From contig CM055096.1 of NCBI GenBank assembly GCA_029204225.1, forward strand, positions 71,147,349-71,211,348: DNA of 64,000 bases, in the 5' to 3' direction. The notes beneath the pieces were generated by a model. That model saw only the letters and a list, made by a program, of their open reading frames with translations. It did no database searches and was not told the DNA's origin. The position numbers were made by a program, and so were the translations under genes. Origin of the DNA: Diphasiastrum complanatum (lineage: Eukaryota; Streptophyta; Lycopodiopsida; Lycopodiales; Lycopodiaceae). Below, in pieces: positions 11,056 to 22,940 of this stretch (its first letter is position 1; each line of letters begins with the position of its first letter).

Positions 11056-12205
11056 GTGTAAGCATGTTAACCCTTCTTGTGTGATGATATGTGCAACAAT
11101 TTTAGATATATTTCTTTAGCCTCTCATTTCTTTGATGTTGTGATAAAGTGTTTCACACCATTTTTGACTCCTAAGTTGACCATTATGCTCCTCATGATCA
11201 TTTAGTTCTATTGTCTCCTGATTCCATGATAGTTTTGAATACATGTGAATAGATTCCAACCAATGTTGTTCCAATCCCCAATTGTCTATGCAAAACTCAA
11301 TAATGTCCCCTTTGGATTGTTCTTGCATTCCTTGTTATCACCATCTATTGTCTTAAATTATGTGTCCCAATATTTCCAAGACTCCCAAACTCCTTTAATG
11401 TCCCTAGGCTTTGAAGTGGTCTAGACTTCCACACTTCTATATCTTCGTTCAAAAGCATTTCCGCCTCTTTTTGTGGTTCGAATATGTTTGTTTGCATCCC
11501 TTGTGCTCTTAGTTTTCAATGTTCTCATTTCATTATGTTTTTAGGATTCCAAGATTCCCTACTTGTCCTAGTTTTGTTGAATTGTCTTTATGGGTCTCTC
11601 CTCCCACCTTGAAAAGCATGCATTGCCACCATAGACTTGAAAGAATATTTGAGAAGACTTGTCAATAGAAATAGTAACTATGAAAGGAGAAGGGTGCTGC
11701 TTATGACGATGATGCAAGCCCCAAATCTCAAACTCCCCCTTCTAGTGAATGCTAGGTATCTTGCATGCTGACCTCAAAGATAAGTTTTGATTCAGATTGG
11801 ATGTTGAGATTGTGTTAATGGATACTCTTTTTGTTCCCTCACAAGGTTTTATAAAGGAATGGAAAGTTTAGTGGATTTGTGTTGTTTAATCTTGATTTGA
11901 TGCACGCCTTGAAATAGGCCAGTCGACAAAATTTCAATCACAAGTTTGAGCCATGCCAGGAAAACTAACAAGCGGAATCCAGAATCCTTTGATATGAGTC
12001 AATGTATATTCTATAAGAACACAGATTAGGCTGCAAATTCATCCAGCTGCTAGTAATCGATTGGCCTCTTCTGCCGATGCTAGATAGCAGCAAATGTAGA
12101 TTAGTCACTAAGAAGTACACTGATTTTACAGGCTATATTTTAGTGTAGACCAGAAAGCCATTGATAGATTTAAAGTTCTGCAAGCTCTGCCTCAGATTCC
12201 TCTTG
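11056..12205. other. Intergenic, nothing recognised
   Basis: AT-rich sequence downstream of the SKS gene. The open frame 11116-11328 (minus) has no known motif. No repeat or RNA gene was recognised by eye. Confidence 0.5.
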
Positions 12206-12209
12206 CAGC

Positions 12210-12215
12210 TTTATT
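12210..12215 (-). terminator. Candidate poly(A) signal of the SKS gene
   Basis: The minus strand reads AATAAA about 118 nt past the SKS stop codon at 12333, a normal distance for a plant 3' UTR. This is a sequence match only; transcript ends are not visible. Confidence 0.45.
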
Positions 12216-12332
12216 TGCAAAAAAATGTGGTGCACAATTTGCACTTTTGCTATACCTACATTTACTTACATAGCCAAAATTTTATAACGACAACCGTACA
12301 GAAAGGGCAGGCCTGTGTTTGTTGTGATTGCA

Positions 12333-15300
12333 TCAGTGTTGTGCAGCTTTGCCACACATAATGGCATTGCTTGGAATAGGGGCTTCGGTTCTAAAAGATA
12401 CCTCTGGATTATATACACGCAAATACAGTTCTTGTCCAAGATACTGTCTCTGCAATGTCTGAGAACGAATGTTCCACATACCCACATTATCGAGCTCCAG
12501 CATGACTGCAGTCCAGGATTGTGGATAAACCTGTTTTGAAATAGAAACTTTCAAGCATTAGAAAGAAGACAGGCACATTTAAAAAGAAGAGAGTGTGAAA
12601 CAATTTGTATGATAATCTGGCGCAGGTTCAGGAAACTTAATTGGAGTGAAAGGTAATTGATGAACCTGAGTAGTAGAACGAGACACAGCATCAACAAGGT
12701 TGTAGCTTTGCCTGCTAGTTGTGTTCCAAACGCCAGAGCCCAATCTGATTTCAGACCAACCACGGAAAAAGGAAGCATATGAATCCGAGACATTTTTTAA
12801 AGTTCCTAAGAAATTCAAAGACTGATATCTACGAATGACATGAAGAAACTTGATGACGCTAAACATTACAAAAATCTCAAAAGGCTTAAACAGAACAAAA
12901 CTGGGATGAGTTACGGTTTATGAAGGAGGGCTGAGGGAAGACGCTAGTCAGCTTTTGAAGTTTATGGGATGTTTCGTACCCTACAACAAAGAACGTGTAA
13001 CCATCAATGTGCCAAGATTGGATCTTATCCTCGTTGTTCTGGAAAATCAGCTCAATGAATGATCTGTAGCCACCGTCTAGCACTGAAGTTCCGAATGTGG
13101 GAGAGTTCCCAAGAGGAGAATCAGGAATAGAATTCAATGAGAATATCCCAGATATTTTGAAATAGTCTGCTAACTTGAGAGGAGTATCTGTATTTGTATA
13201 AGAAATGTCGTTTACAGCAAAACGCTGTTTGCCATTCAACACCGGTGCAGAGTTGAAAAGCTTGATTGTTCTGCTCACATTAATCATCCCATAATGAAAT
13301 GAACCCTGAGGGTTAGGCCGAGCTGCTCCTGCTGTCAAATTCCATCTGCAGTAACAACAACAATGCTCAGAATATTTTCTACTCCAACATCAGCATATTT
13401 AGAACTTGACAAGTCTAAGCCATACTATCTGAGAAGGGAAAACCATGCAGACGTGGAAATGACCTTCATTCTGCTAAATTTTCTCAGTAGAATCGCTCAG
13501 AGAGATACATACTTGATAGACCGTGCTTGATTGAAGGAGAAATTCACATCCCAGGGAGCTGGTCCAGATGGAAGAGGACCCGACACAGACAAAGGGGAGT
13601 TGGAGTAATGGAGGACTGCAACACCGTTAAGAACAGGAGTATCAAATCTGGAGCTTGCGACAATATAAAAATCTCCTGGAGCTTGATTTGCTGTTACAAG
13701 CACGGAATAAGATTGGCCGACATGGATATCAAGGGAATCGTAGAAGTTTTGTTGAGTGTAAGATCCTTCTGTCTCAACCAAGAGCAACCGATGACCTTGG
13801 ATCCTGAAATTTAGCGTCAATGCCGAGCCGACATTCGATATCCTCAAACGGTAAGTTTTTCCTGATAATCGATTATAGAATGTAAGAACCGAGACAAACC
13901 GTTTATTTGAAACAGTGAGCTTGATCTAAGCTTGAAACACTCAGAACCGGAATCCGACATCGCTTCTTATGAACACCGAGCAAGTCAGAGAGTGTATGAC
14001 TTTTCAAAAATCTATGCACTAATACTACCGATAATTCCTTTTGGAATGAATACCTCGAAGGTGTTTAGCAGCCAAGGGTTAGAACCTATTTTTGTCTCTT
14101 TAAAGGTTTGTAGTGAGAGATGCTGAAGTTTCTTACCCTGCTGTACACTAAAGAACGTGCCAAAGGGTGCCCTTCCATTTATAAGAATTCCATCAGGAGA
14201 TCTAAGTTTCCATCCTCCATCAAGAGCACCTCTCAAGCTCTGGAAAACCGAAATGGAAAAAGCTGTAAGATTCAAGAAAGTTCATTTACTGAGAACGTTT
14301 GAAAAATGGCAACAACTAATTCATAAAAGAGAATAATGGAATAGATTAGAACAAACGTCGTGTTCAAGTAAATATGATTAGAGTTCTCCAAACACCAAAC
14401 GTATATATTGGCGCCTAGCAAAACTTACGGTGTGATTGAGTTTGTACCAATCTCCAATAAGAACAGTGTATTCATCAGCTGGAGGAAGAAAGGGTACTGC
14501 TATGATTATTCGATTATGGATTCTTATTCCTCCGAAGCCACCAGCAGCCTTTTGAAGAAGCGTGCTCGGGCAGTAAAAGAAAGTTCCAATCTGATCCTTG
14601 GGTTGAAACTGGTACGTCCAGTTACGTCCCGGTTGAATGGGACAATTTGTTCCAAGGACTCCATCTTGCCAAGAAGTCCGCCGCTGCTGGATGCCATTCC
14701 TGGTAAACATAAACAGCAGTAACAGTTATGCCAATTTTTAAATGTCGATACTCTTCCAAAGTCGTACTGCAAGCCGGTAGTTACAAAGCAAATGAGCCAT
14801 TCCAACATTTGTAAATTGTTTTGAATAAGCTTTCTCGTAAGCATTTAATGTAGATGGCTTCAAAAACCCGCTGTGATGTGGTGGTAAAAAGTTATTGGTG
14901 TTGGATTGACCACCCAAGTTCAAACCCGTCCACACATGAGCAGTGTCCCAAAAAAACAAAAAGTTCTAAAAAAAGGTAAATGAATCGAATGAAAAACAGG
15001 TTGGAAAGTTCTTCTATCATATGATAGCAAGAGTAGATACGAGAGCCTATACATGATTCCAGATCTAATTGTGCGAACTCACCAGCCTGAACTTCACGCT
15101 ACTTTGTAAGTGTTATCAGTGTGAAAAGCAGAAAATCAGACCGCAATATTTGCAAGTTTTGTGGTCATTAAGCACCTCAGGAATCTGCCAGGTAGTACTG
15201 TCTTATACGCCTTTGCTAATGTGATTTCTACATGTTTAAGCATTATGGAAGGAGCCCGCATATGACATTGCCTGTGATTCTGTAATTCTTTATTGAGCAA

Positions 15301-16191
15301 AATGTCATATGCCCCTTGAGACCTTGCTTATAAGTTATAACTCCTTATCGGGCAAAATGACATTCTGCCCCAGCTCATTCCATTGCCTTCCATTGCGTAG
15401 TGGATAGTTTGGCTTTTTTCAGAAACATAATATGCATTTCAACATAATCAACCTCTCAAAAAGTAAAACTGTGGGTAGCACGACAGCTGCCCGTTCTGTT
15501 TAAAAAAAACAGTCTATGGGCAGACAAAGCCCCAACTATCCATTAGGTACTGGAAGTAATTAAAATGATAGACCGAAAATAAATCAAGAAAGTCTTACCA
15601 AGTCAAGAGAAGAGGTTCATCTAAATTGTTATGCACGTTGATGACAATGTTGTTGTTGGTAACGGTATCAAGCTCAGGCCCAGGAAACTGCTGGTTGATT
15701 GCTATCACCTATTTTTGCACAGCGATAAAGCTTGTTAACATGATTTTGAAAGCCCTTACGATTTACATTCCCGCTTAAATAGTATTTGTACAAATCAGAG
15801 TACGCTTTTACAATTACCAAGTTCAAAGACGCTAAAGAACAAAGAATCTATCACAACCTGAATCGGGTACCGTCGTCTTTATCGGAGAAACAGTAAAGAA
15901 CACAAGCTGAAACGAACGACATTTTCCCATGAATTTTGTTTGTGGAGTTTCTTGTTCTGTAGCGTTCATCTAATAAACGAACAAGGCACAATGGATTATT
16001 CTTTAGTATACGTCCATGCTGCGAGTTATGAAGGCACTTACCCTCTGAGTGACACCGAGAGGAGCAATATGTAAGTAAGTGACATTCCAGTCTAGAAACT
16101 GGTATGGGTCTTCAGCTTGTATTTCATAGATTGTGCCCAGCAGTAGCAGAGCCGCAGCTACTGCAAACCTCGGAATTAACGTCATTGTCAT
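12333..16191 (-). CDS. SKS: SKU5-similar (SKS) multicopper-oxidase-like protein
   Basis: Complete minus-strand gene. The exons I infer are 16191-16042, 15708-15599, 14699-14429, 14239-14137, 13861-13513, 13345-12980, 12744-12666 and 12530-12333. Every intron is GT-AG, all phases agree, and the CDS is 1626 nt (541 aa plus stop), close to the usual SKS length of about 540-590. Residues 1-26 are a signal peptide with likely cleavage before EDPYQF. Three cupredoxin domains follow. Copper ligands are lost as in SKU5 relatives: TWNGI at 86-90 replaces HWHG, FFYCPS at 127-132 replaces YHSH, and NVGMWNIRSQ at 491-500 replaces the HCH site. The second half shows PDGILING and GKTYRLRISNVG. The protein ends in CGKAAQH with no GPI-type hydrophobic tail, so it is probably a soluble secreted or cell-wall protein. 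Relatives act in directional growth and wall assembly (family knowledge). Oxidase activity is not expected. Confidence 0.93.
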
Positions 16192-16382
16192 TGATGCTAG
16201 AAGCTTCGAATTGCGAGAATAATTGGGAATTGAATTTTGAAAATTCGATTCTATAGTGGTTCAAGCCTTTTGCAATTTTCAGATGAATTTATGATGGTGT
16301 GAAGGGATACGAAATTCGAATCTACAAATTGAGATATTGAAAGGGTCACAGATAAACTTGACTACAGGTTCCTTGAAACTAT

Positions 16383-16392
16383 ACTTTTTATA
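16383..16392 (-). promoter_or_regulatory. Candidate TATA box of the SKS gene
   Basis: The minus strand reads TATAAAAAGT about 190 nt upstream of the start codon at 16191. This would place the transcription start near 16360 with a 5' UTR of roughly 165 nt. Confidence 0.5.
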
Positions 16393-16684
16393 TTGCGGAT
16401 AAACGTTCGAACGTTACATTCAGTCTAGCGCTTAAGAAGTGCTCTGTGGTTTATCCTTGCAAGAGACTAACTCAAAGGTGGAGACTGCTTCCAGAAAAGA
16501 CTTGTCAAGACTACCAAAACTGCGAAATAATGTCAACAGAAGAATTGAGCTAGCGACAATGACAGATAGTTGGCTTGTCTTATACGAATTTAAGAAGTCT
16601 TGTTAATGCATCGGAGATGGACAGAGCTTTAACGAGGATCACTCGGATACAAACAATGAAAGCTTTTATTGATCGCCTCAATGC

Positions 16685-16705
16685 CTCTCTCTCTCTCTCT
16701 CTCTC
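16685..16705. repeat. (CT)n tract upstream of SKS
   Basis: A 21-bp CT run about 0.5 kb upstream of the SKS start codon; on the gene's strand it is GA. Such tracts can bind GAGA-binding BPC factors in plants (general knowledge). A role here is only inferred. Confidence 0.9.
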
Positions 16706-17752
16706 ACACAACTTAATGCTCAAGCATTTGTAATTTCATGGGCCTTTAAAGGTAGATTAAGTCAAGTTTGATCTGCTTCCTTTTTGCCAATGACTATCTC
16801 GGCAGTCAGTTTTTTCTTTCAAATGTCAGTTCCAGCAGCCACAGTGCCACACTCACTTTCCTTGAGCGTTGAATTTCTCGGATCGTTGTAGAAACAGCTC
16901 GCATCTCGGTCTATAACAGCTCGCATTTAAGATTTTACGGGTGGCAACGACTCAGACCGCCATCGACTTGGAAGCTGGAGACCAAATTCTGGATTAAAAT
17001 TCACAGGTGGGGCGTCAAAATCCATCAATCATCTCTGTCGGATCGCCAGGCTGCAACCAAGTAATCACCATGAATCGCAATACTAACTCGACCAATCCAT
17101 GTCCTGACACGGAAACTGCATGTCCGATCAAGGAATCTGTGTCACGAGCGTGAAAGACAGTACACAAATCTGAACCGATCGCAAAAAAAGCTAAATTATT
17201 AAGATCGGCATTTCATCCATGATTAGACTGAGAATTTGCCTTGTTTTAGAGAGAAAAATCAATAAGTTTTTTGCTTTATAAATTTCAGCTATAATGGGTT
17301 TTGAGTTTTATGCTGATATTTTACGTTTTTACTGATAATTGACGTATTCATTGCTGAATCAGGTCAACCAGAAAAGCTTTACGATCTGCATGATCCCGTA
17401 CAAGTTGTCGGAAGTCCGTACGGACGGGTTCAGAAAGCCAGGAGTACTAGACTGACAGGGCACGATCCAAATCCCGTGCTCATTGCTTGCCAGCAGGCGG
17501 CCAGCGAAGGGGGCTCATGGCACAATACATTCAACGTCACACCAATTAGATTCTCGCATGTGGCAAACCACCACTTGGATTATTCTCAATTGTTGAACGT
17601 GGCAGAATCCGAGCGATTATGCCTGAATCCAACGGTGAATGACTTTCGAGGCATTTAGTGCTATTAACATTAGAGGAGGCCGTCGAGAGCGTTCGGCAGC
17701 CCAGCGGCCTTGAATAGCTGGCGGGGGTTGGTGAGGTCACTTGAGAACATGT

Positions 17753-17756
<4 letters not shown>

Positions 17757-17794
<38 letters not shown>

Positions 17795-17811
17795 TGTGTG
17801 TGTGTGTGTGA
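17757..17811. repeat. Compound (AG)n(GT)n microsatellite
   Basis: About 36 bp of AG repeats runs directly into about 20 bp of GT repeats. Confidence 0.97.
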
Positions 17812-18837
17812 GACTTGAGTCAGTCGTGACTGATAGTGAGAGTAATAACATGCAAAGGAACGTGTGTACTTTCTTTTTTTCCCATAAGCAGGCTGAAGGC
17901 AGATTCCACCTCCCTAGTCCCTAGTCCCCTACTTCACGCTTCAAAGCTTTGTGATCATCAATTGCGAGATTGAAGCATCATTGAAGTGCTTCTGTTTTTG
18001 TCCTTCTTTTCTAGCACTCTCAATTCTCTTGTTATTGTATGCCAAATCTTTAGAAGATCTATAGCTAAACTACAACAAAATATTCAAAATCCATCAAAGG
18101 TTGTTGGGAGCCAAGCTCCAAAATCAAATGTCCTTAACAATCTATCAAGCTTAAGCATTTAATTTGGTATGTACACGTTCGGAACATAAGGTAGTCGTAG
18201 CTTAAGTATTATACTTAAGCAATTCATCTAGGGTGTAGACATTGTAACATAAAGTAGTCTCATCTTAAGTATTAAACTTCTTTTCAAATAGTAAACACAA
18301 TTTGTTCATATGTGATTTTTTATCCTTTCTAATGATTTCGAACTTGTCATCAAAACTTTCATGTGGACACCCAATGAAAGATTGACATATAACACATGGA
18401 CAATCAGGCAGAATGTGCATGAAGAGCCAATGCATAGCACATGCACATTTCATCAAAATGTGCATATGATACGTGGCAGCTCATCATTGATTGTCCACAA
18501 GCATATTTGTCAATTAAAATAATTCACAAAAAAAAGACTCACACTTGCCATTCCATCATGGAAGGCCCAATTCCAATAGGGCCTTCCGACCTAGTACAAG
18601 CATCGCCCTCAAGTTGCCTAAGCGCCTTCCACAACATATTAATTATGCAAAAATGCAACAATAAGTACGTTCATTGCTCAAGTCATGACCATCTCCAAAC
18701 AAAATAAATTTAGCTGAATGAACGAGAGTCTCAAGTAACCAGAGACACTACGCTAAAGTTGGCACAACAAATTTGTAGAATAGATAAGTAAAAGTGAAAT
18801 ACATTTCTTAAATGTTGTGATCGAACACTTACTATCC

Positions 18838-19266
<429 letters not shown>

Positions 19267-19278
19267 TGGTATCAGGGC
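19267..19278 (+). other. Primer binding site of Copia-B
   Basis: TGGTATCAGGGC directly follows the LTR end TTCACA. It is one base from the standard copia PBS. Confidence 0.82.
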
Positions 19279-19879
19279 TTGTGTTGCAGGTTATCGAAGG
19301 ATCAGCCAATTTTAGCAAGGATTTGGAGGAGATACCAATTCTAGAGTGTGCTAGATTGATTTCTACTCAAAAATCAAGCATTTTGCATATGTAGAATTGA
19401 TCTTTTGTAGGTCAAAACTCAATTCAGGTTTATGAACTTGAAGTATGTTGACTTCACACATGCCTTACTGGATTTGGGTTATTTTAATTGTATTAGGAAA
19501 GTTTCATTGGACGCTACAAGATTCTATATCAAGTTTGTTGCAATTGCATGTAGAATTTGGGAGTTCAATTTTTTGTGATTTTGTCAAAACCCTATTTTTT
19601 ATTGGATCTCTATTTTTTTGAGGTTGTTGGACTTCAATAGAGTGTGTTTCAATCTTAGGAAGCGAAAAGATTAATTAGATTGTGGGTGGATCATAGGTAG
19701 ATCAAGAATTCTTCATTCTATGTGTTGATTTACTAGTTATAGTGCTAGAAGAGAATTGAGAGTTTTCATATCTTTGTGAAAGTTTCTTTTTGGATATATT
19801 TGTTGTCATTCAAAAGAGTGATTTGTGAATTGGAACAGGTTGAAAGTTCTATGATTTCAAGCAGAAGCAAGAAATGCAA
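19279..19879. other. Copia leader region, no gene
   Basis: Sequence between the PBS and the RT remnant. No gag, protease or integrase motifs are present, so most of the front half of the element is deleted. Confidence 0.55.
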
Positions 19880-20910
19880 AAGTTTGTTCCAACTACTCCA
19901 TTTACCATCGATGGGCTTGGACCTACGACTATTCAACCACAAGCTGAAGACATCCCAGTCATTCACCCAGGAGAGACATCTACTCAGGAACCTGCAGTTC
20001 AAAGATCTACACGATAACGACAACAACCTGATCGTTTCGTCCCTTAGGCGTTCATCAGTCATGATGAACCTGCCACTGTTGTAGAAGCACTGTCAATGTC
20101 AGATGCAAACAAATGGAAAGCTGCCATGAACGCTGAGTATAGTTCATTAATGAAGAACAAGACTTGGAATCATGTTAATCCTCCTACAGGTATAAAACCA
20201 ATTGACACTAAGTGGATTTTCAAACTAAAGCTTAAGCCAGATGGATCAATATCCAAATGGAAAGCTTGATTAGTGGTTAAAGGATACGAGCAAGTATATG
20301 GAATAGATTACACTAACACTTTCAGTCTAGTGGTAAAGCATCTATCTATTCGCACCTTGCTGGCTATAGCTACTACAGAGGATCTGGACATTCACTAGAT
20401 GGACGTCCATAAACATTCCTTCACGGATACATACAAGAAGACATATTCATTTATCAACTAGAAGGTTACGTCCTTCAAGGCCAAGAGCATATGGTATGTA
20501 GATTGCAGAAGGCACTTTATGGCCTCAAGCAAGCTCCTAGTGCATGGTATGAAGAATCAATCATTTCTTGTTGCAGTACAACTCTATAGACTCAAACATG
20601 TATCTCAAGTATGAAGGGTCAAGCTATGCTATAATAGCATTATACGTTGATGATTCTTTAATTATCAGCAATTCAAATCAGTTACTATATGAGACAAAAT
20701 CTTTTCTTTCAACAAAATTTGAGATGACTGATTTAGGCCCAGTTCATTACCTACTTGGTATGGAGATTACCAAAGATCATGCATGCAGAAGGATCGTTAT
20801 AAGCCAAGAATCATATTTAATCAATGTACTTCGCAGATATGGCATAGAGGACTCTACGCCAATAGACACACCCATGGATCCAAGATCCAAACTATCTAAA
20901 GACATGTGCC
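19880..20910 (+). pseudogene. Copia RT remnant
   Basis: Begins in the integrase-RT linker and enters RT at KWKAAMNAEYSSLMKNKTWN (about 20113). Further blocks are DTKWIFKLKLKPDGSISKWKA, a stop, VVKGYEQVYGIDYTNTF, a decayed MDVH block (about 20400), LYVDDSLIISNSNQ (20640), FEMTDLGPVHYLLGMEI (20720) and PIDTPMDP (20860). Stops occur near 20267 and 20397, with a frame change near 20550. The match ends near 20905, before RNase H. It lies next to the Copia-B LTR and PBS but may belong to another lineage. Confidence 0.87.
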
Positions 20911-22940
20911 CCAGAATGTCATATGCCAAACCCCAAACTAATAGCAATAACAATGAAGTAAAGCTAATAACAAGAAGAGAACAAGACAATCAAGATAGCA
21001 TGTCCATAGAAAGCTAGAAACATGGAGATCATTATAGAATTACATTAGTAATGGAAATAAGAGTACAAGCTATGAACATGAGCATTGATTCATGTGGATA
21101 GGGCACATGAGACCTAGCAAAGGAGATCCCCATAGCTCATATTCACAAGGAGGAATCAAGAAGCTCTCACTTGCAAATGAGCCAAAAGATTCACAAATTG
21201 ATGTCTCTAGCCTACCGGATCCCTTAAATAGCCACTCAATTCCAAGCCATGTAATATCGGTGCCATATAGTCCGCATTTTGAAATTTTTGCGAATACCTT
21301 GATCGACTTTCTTTGAGCATAGCAATATTCTCAATTTGACGATCCATAGTTGCTTGTTCATTGACTAGATTAAGGCATTGATGTAGGTCAAGTTCCGAAC
21401 TTTGATGGTTGAAATGAATGGTACATGGGTGTTCAGTAGATTGATTAGAAAAATTTCAAGCATGAAGCTATTTTTTCAAAACAGTTGATTTCCCAGTTGT
21501 TAGGCAATTTACGTAAAAAAATTGGATTTTTTTTAGAAATCATTACATGTCATGTCTGATGCATGTCGGATGTTTCGGAATCTTTTCAAAATGAGATGGT
21601 AACTATGAAACTGCCAATTTGATGCCTTAGATCGATTTTCACAGTTTTGGTCCATATCGAACGGAATTTGAAAATCTCAGTTACGTAAAATTTTGAAAGA
21701 ACAATGGATGTTTTGGATTTGTTCGAATTCGTTGGTTATTGGTCAAACAAGAAATCGCTTGTAAAGTGAATGACCTTTCTAAATTGAGATCAGTCAGTTT
21801 TATAAGGTCACGGTACCTTTCACTTTTGGTTGAAGATTTTAGAATTTGTCAATTAATAGAAGCATTTCTTGTTTTATGTGATTAATAAAGACCAAGAATA
21901 GCGCAAATCTTGTTGGAACGGTTTTTATGCTGATCTACGAGTAGATTTGCCAGTAGCTGAGTGCGGCACTTAACTAGTGAACAATCAAAACTGTCTAGTT
22001 GATTAGTAGTTAAAAGTACTACTGATTCCAAATTGGTCCTTTTCCTAGCCAAATTTGGGGCTTTTAGCCTGAACCACATTTGGGGTGGGAGGAAAAGAGA
22101 TGAAGCCTAAGGGTTACATAATTGGTTGACCAAGTGATCCAAATATTAAATTTATTTTCAATTCATGAAGTATAAGTGATAGCAAGTGAGAATACAATTG
22201 GGAATTTAACTTTGACAATCAGATAATCCATTTATGGAACCGTCTTTGTTTTGCAATTGGATTTGGATCAAATCCTAGGAATTTGCAAGTGAAAGCAGAT
22301 GGAATGTGTTTCATATAAGAATCTAGTAATTTGGATTCTTTCATATTATGGAGTGTTTCTTTATAATGACTGAGACAACCAAGAGAATTCTAATCTGTAA
22401 AAGATTTATGGTTTTTCTATCAATTCTGAAATAGATATTGGATATCTATGACAGTATTGTTAGATTGTGTTTTTTTGTTTTAGTGAATATTCATGAGGCA
22501 TTTCAGACAATATTGTATGAACTTTTTGTTCACTGGGTGTTATGCGGATTGGTATTCTTTGCAACGCTTAAGGGGCATGAGAAAATTCAATGGCTAAAAG
22601 TATCTCCTGAAATTGGTTGTGAATCTAATCCTATATTTGGTATAGGATAGCCAAATAGTCTTTTTGACTTTTTGGAAAACAGATTTAGAATCAGAGAGTT
22701 CTTGGAGGGAAAGTTGGTGGTATGGGACATCAATGATTCCAAAGGGGATTTCTTGTGTGAGAATGATTGGTAGACCGATGATTAGAGTTTACTGTAATAG
22801 TAATACTAATAGAGAAATCCATTGGTTAAAATGATCACATTCGGTGACGACGTTAAGTTTCTTAAAGTCGACCCAGATTCAGAGTTTTTCATTTTTCTTG
22901 GAAACGATGACAATTCAGTATGTTTGATTTCATAGATAAA
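20911..22940. other. Unassigned AT-rich sequence
   Basis: Between the copia remnant and the truncated gypsy element. The open frames at 21092-21316, 21882-22079 and 22438-22650 show no motifs. It may include lost ends of either element, but no LTR was recognised. Confidence 0.4.

Noticed and set aside
14408-14722. Plus-strand open frames over the SKS exons (also 13527-13814, 12315-12539, 14120-14302)
   Set aside because: They are antisense to well-defined exons with conserved protein motifs and correct splice sites.
12333-16191. Calling the gene a laccase or ascorbate oxidase
   Set aside because: The HWHG, HxH and HCH copper-ligand motifs are replaced by TWNG, YCPS and MWNIRS, the SKU5-like pattern.
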